In this document: in pieces, positions 33,010-38,251 of the stretch
Layout: each line of letters begins with the position of its first letter
How positions within the stretch are numbered: the first letter of the stretch is position 1
NCBI GenBank assembly: GCA_964627045.1
Contig: CAZVIK010000011.1
Location: 1-38,251 of the forward strand
Direction: 5' to 3'
Length of the DNA: 38,251 nt
From: CAZVIK01 sp964627045
GTDB lineage: Bacteria; Acidobacteriota; Terriglobia; Bryobacterales; Bryobacteraceae
Notes under the pieces: model-generated
Databases searched by the model: none
Seen by the model: only the letters and a program-made list of their open reading frames with translations
Told to the model about the DNA's origin: nothing
Position numbers and translations under genes: made by a program

Positions 33010-33017
33010 CCCCTCCC
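33010..33017 (-). promoter_or_regulatory. Ribosome binding site fixing the redoxin start
   Basis: Minus-strand GGGAGGGG, 5 bases before GTG 33004. It would be inside the coding region if translation began at TTG 33019. Confidence 0.6.
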
Positions 33018-33033
33018 AAAGCAACAGTCTAGC

Positions 33034-34275
33034 TCAGGGAGCCTGGGCGTCGGTGGCCGCCTCCATCCCCTCGATGCTGGTGACCAGTGCGCCCTTCCGC
33101 CGGACCTCGAAATAGCCGTCGCCGGCGCGTCCGGCGAACACATCGTCTTGCTCGGCGGAGACCTCCAGAACGCCGGCTTTTCCGTCGATCACGCGGCGGT
33201 AGGCCTGGAAAAACTGGCGCGCGGCCGCTTCGCCGGACCAATCGGTGGCGCAAAGCAGCACAAACCGGTCAGGGCTCTTCCTGCTCTCCAGCACGCGGTA
33301 TACGCCGCCCTTCCATTCCGGCGAGAGCGAGTCCGCCAGCTTCCGCTCCGCGTACTGGGTAAGGAGAATCCAGTGATCCAGCTCGCCAATAGAGCCGCCG
33401 GAAAGCTCCCGGTACCGGCCGCGATGGCGAAGGCGAGGAAGCTCCGGCGTTGTGGGGCGCTCGCCGGAAAGGTACTTTTCCGGGTGGAGGATCTGTTGGG
33501 TGCTGGCGGGCGGGCGGCGGAAGGCGGTGGTGAAACCGTCCCGGTCCTGCTTTTCAATGAGCGCCTGTTGGAAGAGCATCCCTTTGACGTAGGGGAAGAG
33601 CATGTTCTCGCGCATATAGAGCGGAGCGTTGTCGAAGACCGGGAACTGGCCCGTGGCGGCCGCGGTTTGCAGGCTCATCACCTCCGCGATGGCGGGCGTC
33701 TTTTTGAGCGACAGCCCCATGCGTTGAGCCATGTATTCAGACATCAGCCAGGTGGCCTGCCCCTCCATGACGGCCATGCGGGCCATGGCGCCGTCGTCGC
33801 TTCCGGATTCCCGTCCCATGTACCGTGCGAGGTTGAAGTGCTGGTCGGCCAGGGCGTGCGCGAGCTCGTGAACCAGAGCGATCTCCTGCACGGCCGACGA
33901 TTCGGAATCCAGCAGGTAGAGCCTCTTTTTCCGGTAATCGTAGAAGGCCGCCGCCTGTTCGGTGAGCAGATCGACGGTAGTGGCCTTCAGGTCGAAGTCG
34001 GGCGGAACGAAGCCGAGCTTCTTCAGCGTGACTTCCTCGGCGCGGATCGCGGCGGGCTTTAGTTCCTGACGGATACGGTCTTCGAGGAAGCGCTTCAGAT
34101 CGCTTCGCGGGATGACGGCCCGCTGGACCGGCTTGCGCGGCTGGAGGCCGGTGATCTTGCCAAGGTCGGCGAGGATGGCGTCGATCTGCCCGAAAAGCCC
34201 GCTTTCTGCGTTGGCGGCCGCGGCCGGCGCGATCCACAATGCAACCGAAAGCAGGAGAGCGAGAAGCCGTTTCAT
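33034..34275 (-). CDS. Secreted putative zinc metallopeptidase (HExxH) of unknown family
   Basis: 413 residues. Signal peptide MKRLLALLLSVALWIAPAAA. Central gluzincin-like motif VHELAHALADQHF with His136, Glu137 and His140, and a downstream MEGQATWLMSEY at about 170 whose Glu171 could be the third zinc ligand. This HELAHALADQHF...EGxA layout occurs in conserved bacterial proteins without assigned substrate. N-terminal ~100 residues have helical content, and the C-terminal half contains SDPxx-free, Arg/Glu-rich segments with no other motif I recognise. Start codon lies only 31 bases from the divergent Smr gene. Downstream is the redoxin gene. Substrate unknown. Confidence 0.75.
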   Translation of the reverse strand: MKRLLALLLSVALWIAPAAAANAESGLFGQIDAILADLGKITGLQPRKPVQRAVIPRSDLKRFLEDRIRQELKPAAIRAEEVTLKKLGFVPPDFDLKATTVDLLTEQAAAFYDYRKKRLYLLDSESSAVQEIALVHELAHALADQHFNLARYMGRESGSDDGAMARMAVMEGQATWLMSEYMAQRMGLSLKKTPAIAEVMSLQTAAATGQFPVFDNAPLYMRENMLFPYVKGMLFQQALIEKQDRDGFTTAFRRPPASTQQILHPEKYLSGERPTTPELPRLRHRGRYRELSGGSIGELDHWILLTQYAERKLADSLSPEWKGGVYRVLESRKSPDRFVLLCATDWSGEAAARQFFQAYRRVIDGKAGVLEVSAEQDDVFAGRAGDGYFEVRRKGALVTSIEGMEAATDAQAP

Positions 34276-34306
34276 CGGAGGGAAGAATCAGGATAACATC
34301 TGGCTG

Positions 34307-34582
34307 ATGGACGACGAGCCGGTGCGCATTCCCATCACCGACGTCTTCGACCTGCACAGCGTGCCGGACCGGGACGTGGCGGGCGTGGTCGAGGAGTATC
34401 TCCGCGAGGCTCGGGCTCTGGGCCTGCGCCACGTCCGGATCATCCACGGCCGCGGAATCGGCGTTCGGCGCGAGACAGTGCGCGCCATCCTGGAGCGGAC
34501 GGACTTTGTGGAGTCCTACCAGGACGCCCCGGCCGAGGCGGGCGGATGGGGCGCGACGCTGGCGGCGCTCAGTAGAGCCTGA
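34307..34582 (+). CDS. Small stand-alone Smr-domain protein
   Basis: 91 residues, essentially only an Smr (MutS2 C-terminal-like) domain: FDLHSVPDRDVAGVVEEYL, then VRIIHGRGIGVRRETVRAIL. The family includes nucleases acting on DNA or RNA; the DLH and IHGRG motifs are both intact. ATG 34307 is chosen as the start just before the domain; no strong RBS lies close by (GGAGGG is over 20 bases away, and AGGATAAC is 13 away). Its 3' end overlaps the convergent GT-C gene by 14 bases (34569-34582). Confidence 0.85.
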   Translation: MDDEPVRIPITDVFDLHSVPDRDVAGVVEEYLREARALGLRHVRIIHGRGIGVRRETVRAILERTDFVESYQDAPAEAGGWGATLAALSRA

Positions 34583-36681
34583 ACAGGTGTGCGCCGCCGC
34601 GGTCGGCCACCGGCGTCATCCCCCACTCGGCCGCCTTTTTGATGAGGTCCTCGCTACCGAAGTCGAATTCGTTGAGCATCACCCAGCGGACGTCGCGCGC
34701 AAGAATGGCGGCAGTGGCCGCGCGGCGGAGTCCCTCCGGCGACGGGACTTCGACCGGCGTCTGGACGGCTTCGAGCGGACGCCACTGGCCCGGCCCGGTG
34801 AGCTCTTCCAGGCGCATGCGCATATCGTATTGGCCGAAGGCGAACTCCAGGCGGACGGCGTCGGCGGTCTGGGGCGGGTCGATTTCCGTGCCCAGATACA
34901 TGCCTGGGAAGAGACTCTGCCAGCTTCGCCATCGCGTGGCGGGGTTCGCGTCGAAGGCCATGCCGGCGTCCCACGGATTGGGCTTGGCGTGGAGCCGCCA
35001 GCCGGGACGGCGGCCGACTTCGCGGTCTCCGTTAAAGACGCGGAACTCGGCTACGGTCCAGTGTTCGTGCGGTGACGAAGCCGTCTGCACCACGCGCACT
35101 CCTCGAAGGGGCCGGGCGGGGAAGCGGAACACCACGTGGCGGCGCGGATGGTAGTCCTCGACAATGGGCGTCCAGAGAATGTCGCCGACGGTATGGTTGA
35201 AGGCCGCCTGGTAGCCGACGAGGATGTCGCGGGTGGTGTAGGATTCCGCGGTTTGCGTAAGGACGAAGACGCGCTCCCTGGGGGGGACAAACTGCTCAAT
35301 CATGCGTGCGGTGACGTAACCCGGCATGGAGCGCGTGAGGTAACCGTCCTGGTCGTCCACGCGGAAGGCCTGTTTCCAGGGCAGAGGTCCTTCGAGCCGC
35401 CAGGCATGCGGATCGGAGTACGCCTTGACGTTGGGCGGCCACGAAGCGACGGCGTGCAGGAGCAGGACCAGCGGCGCCATGCCGCGCGCCCGCGCGAGAA
35501 CCAGGCCGAGCGCCAGGGCGAGGAATGGCGCCGGAGGGATCAAAAACCGCGTTCCAATATTGAGCGGATAGACCGAGCCGAACAGCAAGGCGGCGGCCAG
35601 CAGGCGGCGCCCGGCGCGCTCCCGCAAAGCGAGCAATCCGAGCGGCGCCAACAGGAACACCGGTCCCAGCACGCCGCACAGCACGCGCCCGCGCACGGCG
35701 GCTTCCAGCGGGATCTGCCAGGCGCTCTTGATTTCGTGGTAGTTGCGGAGATACGCCGTCCACTCCTCTTCCAGAGAGATGTGGACGTAAGGGTTCGGGA
35801 ACACCTTGTTGAAGAACGGGGAGAACGGGTTGTCCACCCATAGCCAGTTCTTGACCACCCAGGGGGCGATCATCACCAGGGCGCACAGGGATACGACGGC
35901 CAGAGGCCGCCATACAGGCTGCCGGGCGCGCACCAGTTTCCAGGCTACGAACCCGAGCGCGTAGGGCACGGCCAGAAACGCCGTGTACTTGGCGGCGTAG
36001 CCGAATCCGGCCACCAGTCCGATGACGACAAGCAGGCCGGGAGCGCGAGTTTCGTCCCAGATCTGCACCAGGTAGAAGACTGCGAACAGGATGGCGGCCA
36101 CCGCGACGTCGATATACGCCGTAACACCGTCCATCCCAACCACCGGGCTGAGAAAAACGAGCAGCGCTCCGGTTGCCCCGGCGGCCGCCAAGCCAAAGCG
36201 CCTCGCGTAGGACAGCATCATCAGCGGGAGCGCCGCGAGGAACGTGAAATGAACCATCGCCGCGGCCGAGTGCTTCCCGAAGACGAACGCGTACAAGTAC
36301 AGCATCTCGACGCCCTGGGAGAGGTTGGCGTACATGTTCGTCGTGATCCGATGGAATCCGTGTTCGCGGGCGTATCGCGCCACCAGCCCAAGGTGATACG
36401 CGCTGCCGTCGGGGCTTCGCTCCGGCATCATCGCGTTGGTGAAATAGACCACCAGGTAGATGGTGAACAGCGCGCCAAACAGGACCTTCCAGAAGCGCGG
36501 AAGCGGCGGGAGAGGCTCGCCTGTCTCCCGATGCAGACGCAGCCGGACGGCGGCAGCGATGGCAGCGACTCCCACGCCGAGAAACACGCCTTTGTAAACC
36601 AGTCGCGCGGAGGCCAGTGCAAATACGATGGCGCTCAGGCAGGCCGACGAGACTGCGGAAATCAAAGGCCCGTCCGTGCGC
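34569..36681 (-). CDS. GT-C membrane glycosyltransferase (PMT/ArnT-like), N-terminus lost in assembly gap
   Basis: About 704 residues are readable. A polytopic N-terminal half with roughly ten hydrophobic segments (FWKVLFGALFTIYLVVYFTN, ATGALLVFLSPVVGMDGVTA, LLVVIGLVAGFGYAAKYTAF, PLAVVSLCALVMIAPWVVKN) carries an acidic first loop, PERSPDGSAYHLGLVARYA, as in GT39/PMT_2 enzymes that use polyprenyl-phosphate sugars. After the last TM, ~200 soluble residues include a discoidin-like (F5/8 type C) stretch: EHWTVAEFRVFNGDREVG, FDANPATRWRSWQSLFPGMY, DAVRLEFAFGQYDMRM. The true start is lost in or beyond the N-run at 36682; sequence past it in this frame is antisense to the lipoprotein gene. Likely last gene of the nth operon. 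Confidence 0.83.
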
Positions 36682-36691
36682 NNNNNNNNNN
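36682..36691. other. Assembly gap (10 N) at the 5' end of the GT-C gene
   Basis: Ten N, probably a gap of unknown length. The lipoprotein stop lies only 15 bases beyond it, so the start and first residues of the GT-C gene are missing unless the gap is really longer than drawn. Confidence 0.95.
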
Positions 36692-36705
36692 AACCGGCTG
36701 CGGCA

Positions 36706-37248
36706 TTACTCTTGGAACCCGGCGCGGCTGAGGATGAATCCCATCTCAACGCCATCCTCAGGGGACTTGTAGACCTTGTCGATTTCGGCCGCCAGGATGG
36801 TCATGCCATCGGTCCGCAACCACTCCGGCGGCACGGGCTTTTCCCAGTGGTGATTGCCGGGGTGATCGTAGCGAACCGTATCAAGCAACCGTCCGTTGAC
36901 GAAGAAGGCAAACGTGACCGGGCCTGTGGTGCGGAACGTCCCATCGGCGATCGCGAAATCCATCACCGCGCGGACGCCGTTCACGCGGCCAACGGCGAAG
37001 CGGAGTTCGGCGCGCTTGCGAACCCAGCGCCAAGAGCCGCTCTCCACCACCGGACTGACGCCGTTCACGATGTGGGCGGGCGCTCCGGGAGCGGCCATGC
37101 CGATCACGCCGCCAAGCGAGTTATTGCCGAAGCCGGTGACCGGCCTCCGCTCCATCGGTGGCGCGTAGGTGCTCGGAATGCGGGCGCAGCCGGCCAGGCA
37201 GAAAGCCAAAGCCGGAAGGCAGGCGAGCCGGCAGCGTGGCCGCGTCAT
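36706..37248 (-). CDS. Putative lipoprotein, family not recognised
   Basis: 180 residues. Lipoprotein signal MTRPRCRLACLPALAFCLAGC with lipobox LAGC, lipidated Cys21. The mature chain begins ARIPSTYAPPMERRPVTGF and contains VNGVRAVMDFAIADGTFRTT and AFFVNGRLLDTVRYDHPGNH, an all-beta look without a catalytic motif I recognise. ATG 37248 overlaps the nth stop (ATGA), so it is translationally coupled to nth. The 3' end lies close to an assembly gap, but the stop at 36706 is upstream of the N-run and real. Confidence 0.7.
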   Translation of the reverse strand: MTRPRCRLACLPALAFCLAGCARIPSTYAPPMERRPVTGFGNNSLGGVIGMAAPGAPAHIVNGVSPVVESGSWRWVRKRAELRFAVGRVNGVRAVMDFAIADGTFRTTGPVTFAFFVNGRLLDTVRYDHPGNHHWEKPVPPEWLRTDGMTILAAEIDKVYKSPEDGVEMGFILSRAGFQE

Positions 37249-37892
37249 GACGTCTTGTCCTCGGCTTGGCAGATCGGGTCCAGGGGACACTCAGCGCAGC
37301 GGGGCCTGCGCGCGGTGCACAGGCCCCGCCCGTGAAGGATCATCTGGTGCGAAAACCGGATCCAGCGATCCTGCGGGATCAGCCTCATCAAGTCCTGTTC
37401 GATCTTGACCGGATCGGTGTGCCGGCTGAGCCCCAGGCGTCTGGAGAGCCGCTGCACGTGTGTATCGACGACCACGCCGGAAGCGATGCCGTATGCGGTT
37501 CCAAGAACCACGTTGGCGGTCTTGCGCGCGGCGCCCGGCACCGCCGTCAGCTCTTCAATGGTGCGCGGCACCTTGCCGCCAAAATCTGCGAGGATCTTGC
37601 GGGCCGCGCCGATGATGGACTTGGCCTTATTGTTGAAAAAACCCGTTGAGCGGATATCCGCGGCCAGTTCTTCTTGGCTCGCCGAGGCGAAATCGCCGAT
37701 GGTCGGGTACTTACGGAAGAGGCCGGGCGTGACTTCGTTGACGCGCTTGTCGGTGCACTGCGCCGACAAGATGGTGGCCACCAGCAACTGCCAGGCGTTG
37801 CGGTGGTGGAGGGCGCAGGTGGCCGCCGGATGAAGCTCGTCCAGCGCGGCGAGGATTCGGGCCACCCGTTGCTTGTCGCGCGAGACGCTCAT
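37245..37892 (-). CDS. nth: Endonuclease III (DNA glycosylase/AP lyase)
   Basis: 215 residues, full length. Base-excision repair of oxidised pyrimidines. Seen: LLVATILSAQCTDKRVNEVT, the helix-hairpin-helix ELTAVPGAARKTANVVL with catalytic Lys124, catalytic Asp143 in VVVDTHVQRL, and the C-terminal 4Fe-4S motif CTARRPRCAECPLDPIC (C-x6-C-x2-C-x5-C). Compared with E. coli Nth the hairpin reads GAARK instead of GVGRK and there is one extra residue between Lys and Asp; both look tolerable. Overlaps neighbours on both sides by ATGA (37889-37892 and 37245-37248). Confidence 0.97.
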   Translation of the reverse strand: MSVSRDKQRVARILAALDELHPAATCALHHRNAWQLLVATILSAQCTDKRVNEVTPGLFRKYPTIGDFASASQEELAADIRSTGFFNNKAKSIIGAARKILADFGGKVPRTIEELTAVPGAARKTANVVLGTAYGIASGVVVDTHVQRLSRRLGLSRHTDPVKIEQDLMRLIPQDRWIRFSHQMILHGRGLCTARRPRCAECPLDPICQAEDKTS

Positions 37893-38251
37893 GGGATGGG
37901 CCGCGGCGACGTAATGGTGACGTCGGCCCGGATGAACTGCCAGTCGGGCAGCTCGTAGACGCGAAGCTTTGACTGCAAGGGCGCTTTAAGGTCCCGCACG
38001 CCCAGCGGCCCGAGCTCCGGCAATTGGAACGCGAACGTGCCCACGGCCTCGCCGTCCGGCGGCGCATTGGTGGGCCGGATGGTCACCGTGCCGGCCAGGT
38101 CGGTCAACGGCGCCTGAGAGTGGTTCACGATGACGAACGCGACTTGAAGATTCTTCGGGTTCTCCTCCAGCAGGCGGAGCCCGGTTACCTCGATGTAGCG
38201 GTCCAGAACGTTGGCCGTGTTTGTCGCCGACGCCGGGCCGGCGGTTTTCGG
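37889..38251 (-). CDS. C-terminus of an unrecognised protein (truncated by window edge)
   Basis: The frame is open from the right edge to the stop at 37889, giving at least 120 residues. The GTG at 38126-38128 is internal: codons before it still encode a sensible sequence (YIEVTGLRLLEENPKNLQVA, then FVIVNHSQAPLTDL). The chain looks like an extracytoplasmic immunoglobulin-like beta domain (GTFAFQLPELGPLGVRDLKA, ELPDWQFIRADVTITSP). No name can be given. Its stop overlaps the nth start (ATGA), so it is the upstream member of that operon. Confidence 0.6.
   Translation of the reverse strand, partial: PKTAGPASATNTANVLDRYIEVTGLRLLEENPKNLQVAFVIVNHSQAPLTDLAGTVTIRPTNAPPDGEAVGTFAFQLPELGPLGVRDLKAPLQSKLRVYELPDWQFIRADVTITSPRPIP

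Noticed and set aside
37518..37529. Nth inactivated by GAARK instead of GVGRK in the hairpin
   Set aside because: Lys124, Asp143 and all four cluster Cys are intact, and Ala in the hairpin is a mild change; most likely functional.

Overview
The window reads as high-GC DNA from an Acidobacteriota genome, most likely a Solibacter/Bryobacter-type lineage. This is inferred from two secreted proteins with TIGR03437-type domains, a giant SBBP-repeat protein, an ECF sigma/anti-sigma/CHAT cassette, stand-alone and fused DUF1080 (3-keto-disaccharide hydrolase) proteins and a PEP-CTERM protein. Two runs of exactly 10 N (28244-28253, 36682-36691) mark scaffold joins, so this is a draft or metagenome assembly. 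Two genes run off the ends of the window.

Region 1 (1-16730, all plus strand, tightly packed) is an exopolysaccharide locus with a thiotemplate assembly line inside it. In order: a truncated GT2, a second GT2, a GT4, a FemAB/GNAT-like acyltransferase, a polysaccharide deacetylase, a methyltransferase fused to a carrier protein, an NRPS (C-A-PCP, predicted to load serine), a PKS (KS-AT-ACP-TE, malonyl-type AT, no reductive domains), a Wzz/GNVR chain-length protein and a CpsD/Wzc-type BY-kinase. Start/stop overlaps and short gaps suggest one or a few transcripts. The first five genes and the last two would build, modify and export a polysaccharide. The middle three could make a short acyl-seryl-ketide that decorates it or is co-produced with it. 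The PKS thioesterase has Cys in place of the nucleophilic Ser and seems to have Arg where the catalytic His belongs, so its release chemistry may be unusual. This locus is the most novel part of the window.

Region 2 (16776-24273, minus strand) holds a secreted TIGR03437-FnIII protein, a translationally coupled operon of ECF sigma factor, TTG-started zinc-finger anti-sigma factor and exported TPR-CHAT protein, a secreted beta-helix protein with a terminator, and a PEP-CTERM-sorted surface protein. The last two fit an envelope or biofilm theme and connect to the EPS locus through the usual PEP-CTERM/exosortase association, although no exosortase is in the window.

Region 3 (24493-32304) has a prolyl oligopeptidase fused to a C-terminal DUF1080 domain, a divergent stand-alone DUF1080 protein, a tRNA-Arg(CCG) with a readable promoter, and a ~1,360-residue SBBP/TIGR03437/IPT secreted protein broken near its C-terminus by an N-gap.

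Region 4 (32447-38251) has a metallopeptidase-like protein plus a secreted redoxin (minus), a small Smr-domain protein (plus), a GT-C membrane glycosyltransferase with its N-terminus lost in an N-gap, a lipoprotein, endonuclease III (nth), and the C-terminus of an unrecognised protein. The last four lie head-to-tail with ATGA overlaps where the sequence is intact. No CRISPR array, insertion sequence, rRNA, integrase or attachment site was seen.
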